Shown here one piece after another: positions 43,673 to 53,646 of a DNA stretch of 64,000 bases. The stretch comes from Nematopogon swammerdamellus (taxonomy: Eukaryota > Arthropoda > Insecta > Lepidoptera > Adelidae). Location: the NCBI GenBank assembly GCA_946902875.1, contig OX336353.1:17063151-17127150 (forward strand), written 5' to 3'. The translations under genes and the position numbers were made by a program. Below the pieces are notes generated by a model. It was not told where the DNA came from, made no database searches, and saw only the letters and a program-made list of their open reading frames with translations. Every line of letters begins with the position of its first letter. Positions within the stretch are counted from its first letter, which is position 1.

Positions 43673-44449
43673 ACAAAAATAAGTTATAAAAAACTAAAAC
43701 CCGACTACGTAAAAGCTAATTATGAAAATCGTTTAAATAAAAAAAAAATAGTTATAAAAAACTAAAACCCGTCTACGAAAAAGCAAATTATGAAAATAGT
43801 TTAACTATAACTAAAAATAACAAAATAATGTTTTCCATATAATTTATCAGATACAGCATTTCTCTTTTTATATTGATTTTACCTTAGCACTAACTCTATA
43901 AATTTTGATAAATTTATTATTTTTAACGTTCTAAATATAGAGCCGTGGTCGGGCGTTCTTCGTTCAACAAGAGAAGTGAGGCCATCGTCGTGCATTATTA
44001 GAGCGCGGAACTTAGGACGGCCATCGCCATTGTGTCATACTGGCATCTTTTTGTAAGATCAGTCAGAGCCAATCTAAAATTATTATAAGTAGATACATAG
44101 GTACATACCGAACGTCAACGGCTATAATGCACAACGAGACGGTCTCACTTGTCTTGTTGAACGAAGAACGCCCGACCACGGCTCTATATTTAGAACGTTA
44201 AAAATAATAAATTTATCAAAATTTATAGAGTTAGTGCTAAGGTAAAATCAATATAAAAAGAGAAATGCTGTATCTGATAAATTATATGGAAAACATTATT
44301 TTGTTATTTTTAGTTATAGTTAAACTATTTTCATAATTTGCTTTTTCGTAGACGGGTTTTAGTTTTTTATAACTATTTTTTTTTTATTTAAACGATTTTC
44401 ATAATTAGCTTTTACGTAGTCGGGTTTTAGTTTTTTATAACTTATTTTT
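43673..44449. mobile_element. foldback element, 310-bp arms
   Basis: Arms 43673-43983 and 44140-44449 are almost perfect reverse complements. Each arm contains a tandem pair of AGTTATAAAAAACTAAAACC plus CG(A/T)CTACG. The 156-bp centre has no ORF. Confidence 0.9.
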
Positions 44450-44514
44450 TTTTATTTTAGGCTTTTTTAAAAACTGTTTGCATACTTTAAATGTTGTATG
44501 TAACTCGTATATTG

Positions 44515-44815
44515 ATTTTTTTTATGGAATCTGACACATCACCTACAGGCTACAACATCCGTGATGTCAGCCCATAACATAACACCGGGTGAACTTGGTG
44601 CCACGTCAGTGCTTCCCTTCGGTCGTACCGGCTACACTAAATACATAGCCGTTTCTACCGACCTTTCATTCAGTGCGGTGCGGTGGTACCAACACGGGCG
44701 GGTTAAACCCTACCACCTAGTATTATATGAAGGAAGTCATATCCCTTAGTCTCCTTTTACGACATACACGGGGAGAGATACAGTGTGGCTATTCTTTTAT
44801 ATAAGTACCGGCTTG
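44515..44815 (-). mobile_element. SINE body with repeat C head
   Basis: 44515-44721 is SINE body in reverse with a 40-bp deletion (GGCTACACTAAATACATAG); from 44722 it joins repeat C in reverse (GTCATATCCCTTAG ... AAGTACCGGC) at the same point as the copy at 32510. Confidence 0.75.
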
Positions 44816-44949
44816 ATACTATCCGTCCGTTTATTTGTCGTGATCTCTATTTGAAACTAAAGTTTTCTGCAAATAGCGCATGAGTGAGTACCTACATATA
44901 TATACAAATTATGTATAGTTGAACGATGTATAGTCTTGAAGTAAAATGA

Positions 44950-45175
44950 AAAGTCAGTCAGAGCAAGACCGAAGACTGAGCTGTGTAAGTACACGATTTT
45001 CTTTGTCTATGTAAGTAAATATATCTGGCTGGGGTGAAGCGGATTCGGGAAGTAAGTAAACCAATCAGTTCAAGGCCGAAGACCGAGGGAGGTTTCAGGT
45101 TGTAGATAGTTGAATAATGTACTCACTCGAAGCAGGTAAGCCACTAAGGCGAGGCCAAAGCTACTGATATTATTT
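44950..45175. repeat. decayed 69-bp repeat units
   Basis: GACCGAAGACTGAGCTG, GGCCGAAGACCGAGG and GGCGAGGCCAAAGC are spaced irregularly with AAGTAAGTAAA words between. About three old units of the 37390 family. Confidence 0.6.
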
Positions 45176-45177
45176 TT

Positions 45178-45720
45178 ATAGTAAGCGCGACATGTGGCGC
45201 CGAGCCACCCATAAGGTGTCTAGCGATGCCCATGGACATTCGGTAGCATGCGGAGGCTGCGAATGCCATGCCGGCCTGACAGGTGCCCAGGTTGAAGGAC
45301 CCGAGACTGTACTTGGGGGAAAATTTTTCTCTCTGTTTGTATTTCAACAGGCTCTGATTTAGCTATGTATTCCTACGGAGTTGCAGTGGTTTTAGATCGC
45401 GGGACATTTGGGAGTCACCTACTATTCGCACGGCTCGACGCTGGATCGAGTCCAGAGGCGCCAGCTGGTATTTGACTGAGCCATCCCATAGGTGCGAGCA
45501 GTACCGAATCTGCGATTTATACGGCCTTGCCCTCGATGTCACGCCGGAAGTTTAGATCGTGCGAAAACTCGACTCGGAGGACCCCGAGGTGGTCGCAAAA
45601 TTTAAGTGACGTGCCTTGGTAGGAAGGAGCTGGTGTGAACGCCGCTCTCTTCGCACTGAACGCGCAAACTTGTATCTTGGAGGTATTTAACTTGAACAAC
45701 TTGCTACGGCCCATTCGGAA
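45178..45720 (-). pseudogene. LINE RT C-terminus, decayed
   Basis: Minus strand: VCAFSAKRAAFTPAPSYQG and DHLGVLRVEFSHDLNFRRDI (about 45690-45545), then RRAVRIVGDS (about 45440), KFSPKYSLGSF and MSMGIARHLMGG near the 3' end. Frames shift between parts. Jockey/CR1-like. Confidence 0.7.
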
Positions 45721-45979
45721 ATAGAGCCGAGTGTTTGCTCAAGTTCAGACACAAGTCTTCGCCTGTTCTTATCCACATCCCGCCTAGTTGAAGGGTAACT
45801 GGTGTAGAACCCTTGTTCCGTACTCGTGTATGTATAACAATGATATGTTGCCCCCTGAATGCTACGCCCACGCCTTCAACGTTAGCAAGGCTCAGTGCTG
45901 CGCATTATCTGCGAAGGTCGATTTGAAGGTCCTTTTGCTTTCCAAGCCAGTTTCTAAGTCAGCGTCATACCTGTCTGGA

Positions 45980-46100
45980 AGCACCTGAACCTCCTGGGCA
46001 CCGCCATTTCCAAAGACGTAGGTTTCCGGCAACTAATCGAGTCTAGCGCTAAAACTGCACCCAGAAAATTGGGAATACTTTTTCGCAATCGGCGGTTCTT
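45980..46100 (+). pseudogene. LINE RT fragment, plus strand
   Basis: Reads LNLLGTAISKDVGFRQLIES then RKLGILFRNRRFF, the same protein region as at 45545-45600 but on the other strand. An inverted pair of related LINE pieces. Confidence 0.55.
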
Positions 46101-46183
46101 CTCTTCCACAATATCCCGCTTAGCTGAAGGGTAACTTGCATCCGAAAATATTGCAGGTATTAGGTATATTTAATGTACCTACC

Positions 46184-46549
46184 TTTTTTTTTTATGGAAA
46201 CTTGACACGGTTGGCTACATCACCTACAACATCCGTGATGTCAGCCCATAACACCGGGTGAACTAGGTGCCATGTCAGTGCTTCCCTTCATTTCGCGCCG
46301 GCTACACTGAACTGGACGGAAAACACGAACTATTTACATAGCCGTTTCGACTGACGTTTCGCTCAGTGCGGTGGTACCAACCCGGCCGGGATAAACCCTA
46401 CCACCTAGTAAGGTCGGCGGTCATCCATCCAATAACTGACCGCACCATTAAGCTGCCGAGGCTGACGATCCCTTAGTGGACTTTTACGACATGCGACGGG
46501 GAGAGATGCAGTGGGGTTATTCTTTTTAAGTACCGACCCTACACGGTAC
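46184..46549 (-). mobile_element. SINE B followed by repeat C start
   Basis: 46184-46468 is a reverse SINE B with part of its head (AACTGACCGCACCATTAAGCTGCCGAGGC); it keeps the A-box end but has lost much of the 5S-like stretch. From 46471 repeat C start in reverse (CCCTTAGTGG...AAGTACCGACCC). Confidence 0.75.
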
Positions 46550-46579
46550 ACCTACACTACATATTATGCTTACACTAGG

Positions 46580-46950
46580 TACCTACATGGACATTTAATT
46601 TTTTTTTTTTTTTTTTTTTTTATTGTTAGCTCGACATATGGCGCCGAGGCACCTATAAGGTGTCTAACGGCGCCCATGGACATTCGGTCGTATTCGGGGG
46701 TTGCGAATGCCATGCCGGCCTGACAGATGCCCATTCACGCCCCTCTTGAAGGACCCGAGACTGTACTTGGGGGGAAATATATGAGCAGGGAGAGCGTTCC
46801 AGAGTTTACCAGTTCTGTACAGGAAAGATCTGCAGAATCGATTGGTACGCATGCGCGGTAAGTCCAGCGTATATGGATGCAATCCCTGCCCAGTGCGCGT
46901 GGTGCGGAGGTGGAAAGGGGACGGCGGGATCGCGTTAAACCATTTAATAC
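46580..46950 (-). pseudogene. LINE RT extreme C-terminus with poly(A)
   Basis: A T run at 46590-46621 is the poly(A) tail of a minus-strand insertion. Upstream it reads RTNRFCRSFLYRTGKLWNAL and PPKYSLGSFKRGVN, the standard end of jockey/CR1-type proteins. Confidence 0.7.
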
Positions 46951-47141
46951 CAATTTATTTTAGCATAGTACTGTATCTAATAATAATATTATATATCTAT
47001 ATAAAATTTGCGGTAGATCAGTGAGTAAGTATGTAGGTATATTACCAACAATACCATGTCGCTTCTTCGCGTCGTCGTCGCGCGTGGGTGGGGGCGCGCG
47101 GCGCGGGGCGCGGGCGACCACGGTTCATCGCGAATAATCGC

Positions 47142-47975
47142 GATTCATACATTGATGTATATTTAGAGATATGCCCATCCCATACATTACTCCCTAAAAA
47201 ATTTGTTCTCGACGAGAACTGCATAAATTGCAGATTTCACGGACAGCCGCTTCATACGGCGTGTGCAGCGCGTGTTGAGCGTAAGTCTTACTGTACCGAG
47301 TCTGTGGCGCAAAAGTGCGTGTGTTCAGCATGCCCGGTTGCTGTTACAAGTATTGTAACAGCTCAGATCGAAATTACGTAAAGAATGGCGTCTCCTTCCA
47401 TCAGTAAGTATTTATTTTGCTGGTTTTTTTCTCAAATTTTATGTTACGTAATTAATATAAAGAGCGAACGAGAAAGAGTAAAGCTGTGTTTTATGCAAGA
47501 GTAACAGTGACAAACGTTGTTGTTTGTTTCGCCTGAGCATGTTATGACGTGTTAAGAAGCCATGCTGACTTGTGTGACGTAGCTATCGCGTTCTCGTTCC
47601 CACTTGCCTACTGATCATAAGAGTGAGCGGAAATACGACAATCGCGCCGATGGGCGAGCGATGACAACTTTTTCGCTCACTCTTATCATCTGTAGGCAAG
47701 TGAGAACGCGACAGTAACGTCGTAGGGATCGCGTCACGTGACAGCATGGCGGTGTGTAAAATGCAAACACGAAAGTATCTCGTGGCAGGAGGCGCGGCGC
47801 GCTCCGATGCCCGCCGTTTACGGACATGAAACGACTATATGATGTAAGTGTGTGCTTGTGTGAGTATCACAATACTGTGTGTGAATGCACGCACACTAGT
47901 TAAGACGAAACGTAGTACAGGTTAAATCGCGCGACGTTCGATCTATAAAATTAGACATCAATGGATTCATACATA
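47142..47975. mobile_element. MITE family K, copy 1
   Basis: Matches 56770-57320 in reverse over most of its length (GATTTCACGGACAGCCGCTTC, GACAAACGTTGTTGTT, TAAGAAGCCATGCTG). Ends CATTGATGTATATTTAG and CTATAAAATTAGACATCAATG are inverted. It has an extra 170 bp at about 47345-47500 and an internal hairpin (47586-47628 with 47668-47711). Confidence 0.7.
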
Positions 47976-48099
47976 CATTCGCTACACATTTTGCTCTATT
48001 TCTCTGTACACATAAGTTTAATAGATAGCAAAGTATATATTTTCGGAATCGTAGTTTAATTATCTTTAATTTGATACCCCACTCAATATATTTTGAAAA

Positions 48100-48350
48100 A
48101 ATAATTTGACATTTTGACGCCGTGCGTCCGCCATTTTGAATTTTGAAAATTGTTATATAGCCTATGACACTCCCGTGAATAAGACGAATCCAATAGCACA
48201 AGAATTATTCAAATCGGTCCAGTACTTTAGGCTGTAGAGTGGAATATAGATAGTCACATACATACATACATACATACATACATACATACATACATACATA
48301 CACGCCAAACTCATAACCCTTCCTTTTTTGGCTTCGCCGTAGTCGGGTAA
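48100..48350 (+). mobile_element. LINE 3' tail with (CATA)n
   Basis: GCCGTGCGTCCGCCATTTTG, then ACACTCCCGTGAATAAGACG, ATAGTCACATACATACATAC (about 12 CATA units to 48302) and TTCGCCGTAGTCGGGTAAAA. Such tails end many lepidopteran elements. Confidence 0.55.
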
Positions 48351-48805
48351 AAATAAGAATAGTGTTTTTGATGTTGCTTCATTTTTGTTGTATTTTCTTT
48401 CATACTTCCCAAGAGAAAAACAAAGCAACAATAATAACTCTGTTTTTCGTTTGAATCTTTGGACAATAACAAAAAACATTATGACATCAATAACACTTTT
48501 TTAAAGAAAACAAGGTATTTTAGAAGTATTTATCTATTTATACCCTAACATAAATATACCCATGTGAACGGGTTAAAGAATAAAAAAAAGTTCAATTCAA
48601 TGTGACATACGGTTACGTTGTAACAACAATTTGTAGTAGTGAAATTTATTTTTGGCTCTCCTGTAAAGTTTGCTCAGATGTAATTACTTTATTTTTGGTT
48701 TGAACAGCCGCTGTTAGCGCGTTCGTGAGTCAACTTGTTGTTTGTGAAGAGTACCGTCGTAAGTGGTTCTCGAGTTTCGTTCGGCTGTGGCCAGGTGTCG
48801 CCACA

Positions 48806-48845
48806 GGATAAACCCTACTACCTTGTAAGGTAAGAAGCGAAGGGA
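48806..48845 (-). mobile_element. SINE B split by a transposon, right piece
   Basis: GGATAAACCCTACTACCTTG to GAAGCGAAGGGAC, the continuation of 40907-40928. Confidence 0.7.
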
Positions 48846-49145
48846 CTTTTGCACACCTACACCTGCTGCTTCATCGTTCGGAACCGGTGTAAAACTGTAG
48901 GTCCCTTCCCTTGCCCCTTACTAGGTGGTAGGCTCAAATTGTAGCCGACTGGGTTGGTTTGGTACAACCGTACTAGATGTAAGACGGCCGCATGGCAGCC
49001 TCTGCTGTGCTCTCCTCTAGTCCAGTATAGCCAGCAATCCAAAGGGAAGTCTCCGGTATATGGCACCTACCTTCTCGGATGTGATATTGGCTGGTTGGAG
49101 CATGTTCTCTGGCCCCTCTGAATCAGTCAGCCGAATTACATAAAA
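48846..49145 (+). mobile_element. SINE A without its head
   Basis: From ACACCTACACCTGCTGC to GAATTACATAAAAAA. It has a small GGTTTGGTACAACC duplication. Confidence 0.8.
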
Positions 49146-49284
49146 AAGTGAATTTTTTGGGCCTAAAAGTGAACTTTGTGACAACGTTTTATTTCGCCCT
49201 CGAAATCTAATCTTTTCAGGCTATAGACGTAAAATACTTAAAACTGTTATCTTATATTGTATTCAAGTACTTCCTTCCTTCCTT

Positions 49285-49530
49285 ACCTATAATAAAATCC
49301 AACGTCTGCTTTCTGTCTGAGTGTCTTGAGTGTCTGAGTGTATGTCTGTCTGTCTGCTTATAACTTGAGAACCACTGAACCGATTTTAATAAAACAAAAT
49401 TCTACGGATAGCTTGATTCTTCCCATCAACTATAGGCTACTTATTATCACGCTAAATGGCTTATGAGGTTAGCAGTGAAGTGAAATATGAGAGCGGGCGG
49501 AGCCGCGGGCACAGCTTGTTGTTTATAAAT
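49285..49530 (+). repeat. repeat D-like element
   Basis: AATAAAATCCAACGTCTGC, GTCTGTCTGTCTGC, AACCACTGAACCGATTTT, then GGAGCCGCGGGCACAGC. Related to D in layout but a different family member. The next 320 bp (to 49850) hold AGCTGC/GCAGCT words and no gene. Confidence 0.5.
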
Positions 49531-49849
49531 GTGTCTATCGTCAAGTTTTGAAGTGGTTAACCATTTAAAGCTGCTGATCGAATTTGAAGCTGTAAAATAG
49601 CAGCAGCTTAAAAAACAATTCAAGCTGTTTGCACGTCGCGCGTTAAGTTTCCAAAGAGCTCGAGAGCTGCTTTTGCTGGATAGAAGCAGTAAGAGGATGT
49701 GCATGATATAGCTTAAAGTTAGGTGCGCTTCGCTAAGCTAAGCTATCTACTGAGCACAGAAAAACCGAGAGTCCACTGGACGGTATTTCTTGAAATTCTT
49801 TAAATGTAACTTAATTTACAATTACTTACGATGAAAAAATATGTACTGT

Positions 49850-50125
49850 GTAGGGGCCGGTACTTAATAAGAATAGCCCCACTGCATCTCTTACCGTGCA
49901 TGTAGAAAAACGCGGCTTAAGGATAAGGACAAGATGCTGTGCATAAGGGCGACAGGATAGCCACCTCTCACCTTGGCACGGTCTTTCCAGCGAGTCATGC
50001 AGCAGGTGGGTCTTTGTGCCTTACTTGCTGTCTGATGTTATCTTGTCCGAATTCTTTACTAATCGTGGTGATCGGTGTTGTGCTGTAATTTACAAAAGTA
50101 CTTGCAGCACAACCCCAATTACTCT
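49850..50125 (+). repeat. repeat C
   Basis: GTGTAGGGGCCGGTACTT to ATTACTCTGTTTACTCC. Confidence 0.75.
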
Positions 50126-50223
50126 GTTTACTCCTATGTGTGAAAAAATATATTGGTTAAGTAAATTTTCCATAGACTGTGATTAAGACGTTGATGATGT
50201 GACACGTTACAATATTTGAGTAA

Positions 50224-50520
50224 AATCAGCCAAGTGCGAGTCGGACTCGCGCACCGAGGTTCCGTACTGCCAAGCAATTGTCCGGTTTTTATAATTTTTT
50301 GTTCTATTTAGAATTTGCACTATAATCACACCAAAGTTTGACGCTTCTATGTATTAACGTGTTTACGATTGAGCAATAACAAAATAATAAAACATTGAAA
50401 AAACACGTTTCCTGTATGTATCCGGGACCGGGACCACCTTAATTTTAACTTTATGTCTTTTTTTTTATTATTTGTTTTTTATTGTCCGCCATAATAACAA
50501 TATTACGGTTCAAAACATGA
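50224..50520 (+). mobile_element. repeat L, diverged, without microsatellite
   Basis: AATCAGCCAAGTGCGAGTCG and GCACCGAGGTTCCGTAC at the left, TTGTCCGCCATAATAACA and ATTACGGTTC at the right; the end is missing. Confidence 0.6.
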
Positions 50521-51388
50521 TTGTAGATTTAGTTTCATATTTTATGTTTATTTATTATATTTTTTTTAATGTTGTTCATTTATTTTCATAAATTATTATA
50601 AAAAATTAATACTAATAAGTAAGTAAAGAATTAAAAACCTCCCTAACAAACATTAAAATAACTTCAAAAGAGGCGTTTTAGAATAATTAATACTAGAGTA
50701 TTATTTTAAACGAAATATATGGAATAGGTACATATGTGAAACTATTTCAACCCAATATAATATACATACCTAGCAAGAGACATTGTTATTTTTTTTTTAT
50801 TCGTCCCTTTTCGGGACAGGCAAAACTAATTAAAAGTATACAGCCTTTTCTGTTGTACTTCTAAATCTAATGTCTTTTGTTTTCTTCTCGTATTGCGAGA
50901 ATCTCAAAAATATATACGACGCGGCAAAGAAACTTGTTCAGCGGCCATCTTAGTTTTTTTTTTTTTTTTGTTATTAGACATTGTTAAGTGCATAGGTACT
51001 CAAAATGTGACAGATCTAGAGTTGCTGACAATAATGTTGTTATTGTTGGCGAAATTTTTGCCATTGGTGATGTTGCAAACAACAAATTGGTTTTTGTCGC
51101 TGACGCCGCCGTCGCTGTCGAAGTTGTTATTGTTGTTGTTGCTCTGAAGGCAGATAATACAAGGTCCCATATAGCTCGATCACGTAGCATCAAGTGGAAC
51201 ACCAGCCTAGCAGCTTCAGATGCTTTAGACTCGCACACGCCACTAGCGGATAAGAAGATACAATATGCGATTATCTGTATAACGCTCCGAGACGAGAGGG
51301 AACAGTATCGTTGGGACCTCACTATGTTAAACTTTGGAAACCAGGGCAGAGCTAAAGGTTGTTCTTGATGCTGTTATGATGTTTGTTG
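50521..51388. other. unassigned; low-complexity ORFs
   Basis: 50521-50890 is AT-rich. From 50988 both strands stay open for more than 110 codons (50988-51368 on plus, 50984-51322 on minus) with GTTGTTATTGTTG words at 51030-51150 that foreshadow the array at 51389. No domain, no clear start context; I do not call a gene. Confidence 0.3.
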
Positions 51389-52135
51389 GTGTTGTTATTA
51401 TTGTTGACTATTTAGTGGCTAATGTTGTTATTGTTGTTGACCAGTTAGTGGCTAATGTTGTTATTGTTGTTGATCGTTTAGTGGCTATGGACGTTATTAT
51501 TGTTGACCATTTAGTGCCTAATGTTGTTATTATTGTTGACCATTTAGTGGCTAATGGCGTTATTATTGTTGACTATTTAGTGTCTAATGTTGTAATTGTT
51601 GTTGATCGTTTAGTGGCTAATGTTGTTATTGTTGTTGATCGTTTAGTGGCTAATGACGTTATTATTGTTGGCCATTTAGTGGTTAATGTTGTTATTATTG
51701 TTGACCATTTAGTGGCTAATGGTGTAATGGTGTATTGTATTGTATTGTATTGTTAATTGATCATTCATATGACAGTTAAACTACACTCGAACTTGTCACA
51801 ATTTGTTCTATTCGGTTCGATTATACCCACGAAGAAGAACCGGCAAGAAACTGTGTTATTATTGTTTACCGTTTAGCGGCTAATTTCGTTATTATTGTTG
51901 ACAATTTAGTCGCTAATGTTGTTATTAGCGCGTCTTGCACCAACACGAGTTTAAAGTTAAGTAGCGAGTTATGGATTTAAACGCGGTTCACACATACAAC
52001 GGGTGCTAGTTTAACGAGTTAAACTGGTTTATATATTAAATTTGTGTTGGTGCAAGTGGGCCTTATTGTTGACCATTTAGTGGCTAATGTTGTTATTTTC
52101 GTTGACCATTTAGTGGCTAACGTTATATTTTCTTG
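51389..52135. repeat. 33-bp minisatellite encoding an 11-residue repeat
   Basis: Units read TTATTGTTGTTGACCATTTA plus GTGGCTAATG. 51389-51735 is nearly continuous (about 11 units); more units at 51858-51930 and 52065-52130. Period 33 keeps one frame open, giving VVIVVDHLVAN repeats in a 140-aa ORF (51334-51756). Probably not a protein gene: the ORF merely follows the repeat. Confidence 0.9.
51928..52064. mobile_element. MITE inside the 33-bp array
   Basis: CTTGCACCAACAC (51933) and GTGTTGGTGCAAG (about 52045) are inverted ends. TTATTA and TTATTG flank it. The satellite resumes in the same unit type on both sides. Confidence 0.65.
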
Positions 52136-52595
52136 TTTTTATTGCTGACGATGTTGAAGTTGTTATTGTTGTTTGCGATCTTGTTCGTAAGACAAGGGAT
52201 GTGTAATACGGAGGTAGGTAATCCGAGAAAATCAATATTACATAGTGATTCAACGTTCCGGCCAATTCGAACAGTTCGCAAAAGTTGACATAAAGCCAAC
52301 GCTTCCTTCACCTTTACAACGCGCAGACTCAGCCAAATGACTCCGCAGCCAGTCAGCTACAAGTTGGTCAGCTAGCGTCGTCGTAAACTCTGTGACTTTT
52401 CGCCGGAGAAAACTTACGTGCAGAAATTGGACCCACTAACTAGAGTACTAACGAATGCCTCATAAAATTGTTTTATGAGAAACCATTATTGTTGTTACAG
52501 GAAACCGTATGAGAATGCGCGAAGAATTGGCCATCCAGCAGGTCAATTCTCAGCTAGCAAAATCGTGCATTTCATACATACATATGTATGTATCA
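52136..52595. other. unassigned
   Basis: A few GTTGTTATTG words continue to 52170; then mixed sequence with CATACATACATATGTATGTATC (52573-52593), a palindromic microsatellite. Confidence 0.3.
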
Positions 52596-52812
52596 AATGT
52601 GTGTCCCGATAACCGGGGTAAGCAGAGTAATCGGTGCTTTGCTGCGAGCACTCCGGTAAATTACAGCACAACACCGACCACCGCGTTTTAGTATAAGATC
52701 ACTATGAAGCAGCAACCAAGCACAAAAACCCACCTGCTGTAGGGCTCAGTGGAATGACCGTGCCAAGGTGACAGGTGGCTATTATTTTGAAATACCGGCC
52801 CCACACGATACG
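52596..52812 (-). repeat. repeat C
   Basis: CCCGATAACCGGGGTAAGC to CCGGCCCCACACGATACG, with a deletion of the CGTAAAAGGCG core. Confidence 0.7.
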
Positions 52813-53127
52813 TCCATTTAAAAAAATGTGTTATTTGAATAGGGTTTCTTCTCGATCTATGTACTTGTCAAAATGGAATAGCAATATACTTACCTATTAA
52901 TTTTACTACATCGAAAACCGTACTCGTTTATCTATATTCGTGCTACTGAATGCGCCCTCAGAAGAATGTAGTGAACAAGGTGAAAGATACAGCCGACAAA
53001 TGGAGATGTTGTACATATTTAATTAATCTGTTCTTTCATTCATGTGTGCTTGTGCTGTGCTTTCAATGTCACTACACACGTTTTCATTGGTTGCCAAGAC
53101 AAATTAACGATTCGACTAGCCTTAGGA

Positions 53128-53533
53128 TAGTGGTTCCCAAATAGTGGTGCGCGTACCCCCAGGGGTACGTAGGCTCAAGCAAGAGAAGGGGTACGCGTGG
53201 GGGCACTTAATGGCTACGTTTACCTCTACAAAGTAAAAAGAATTTATCTCATTAGCGAAAATTATCTGCACTGATGAATGGTTGATTGGGACCTATTTCG
53301 TATTATATCGTGATTAATAAGTAGATAAAACAACAAATGCATGAACATTTTTTATTAGAAAAATGCAAAGCGAAAATCATTGGAAAAAATACATCCCGGC
53401 CAGGATCCTGGCCGGGATGCAAGAATAAAACAATCTTCATAAGATTGTTTTATTCAAACATTTTAATCAGGGGTACTTGGGTTTCAGAAAATACGCTTAG
53501 GGGTACCGATTAAAATATAATTGGGAACCATTG
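53128..53533. mobile_element. hAT-type MITE with 8-bp target duplication
   Basis: Ends TAGTGGTTCCCAA and TTGGGAACCATTG match the CAGTGGTTCCCAA termini known from hAT elements. CCTTAGGA (53120-53127) and CCTTAGGT (53534-53541) are the duplications. Inside: GGGGTACGCG, GGGGTACTTG and GGGGTACCG words and two perfect palindromes (53392-53419, 53424-53454). Confidence 0.8.
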
Positions 53534-53646
53534 CCTTAGGTCCTAAGGCAATGGTTTGTTGACAATTAGGATATCGAGTGCCCTAGGCAGCATGTACGCA
53601 CACTGACCCGAATAGCGGGGGGGGGGGCGTGAGCAGCCCGGCGGTT

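Larger units (their letters stand above)
40929..48805. mobile_element. 7.9-kb TIR transposon, TGT...ACA ends (Ginger-like?)
   Basis: The outer 95 bp at each end (40929-41023 and 48711-48805) are reverse complements with a single mismatch, start TGTGGCGACACCTGGCC, and after a small insertion in the left arm the match goes on for about 24 bp. GGAT (40925-40928, 48806-48809) flanks it, and the flanks join into one SINE B. 4-bp duplications and TGTNR...YNACA ends are reported for Ginger DNA transposons. Subterminal motifs of the TTGCTTTGTTTTTG type cluster at both ends. No ORF longer than about 110 codons and no integrase motif is visible, so this is a non-autonomous carrier of other repeats or a decayed copy. 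Confidence 0.8.

Noticed and set aside
50984..51322. 112-aa minus-strand or 126-aa plus-strand gene
   Set aside because: Both strands are open over the same stretch with low-complexity GTTGTT words; no domain or start context.
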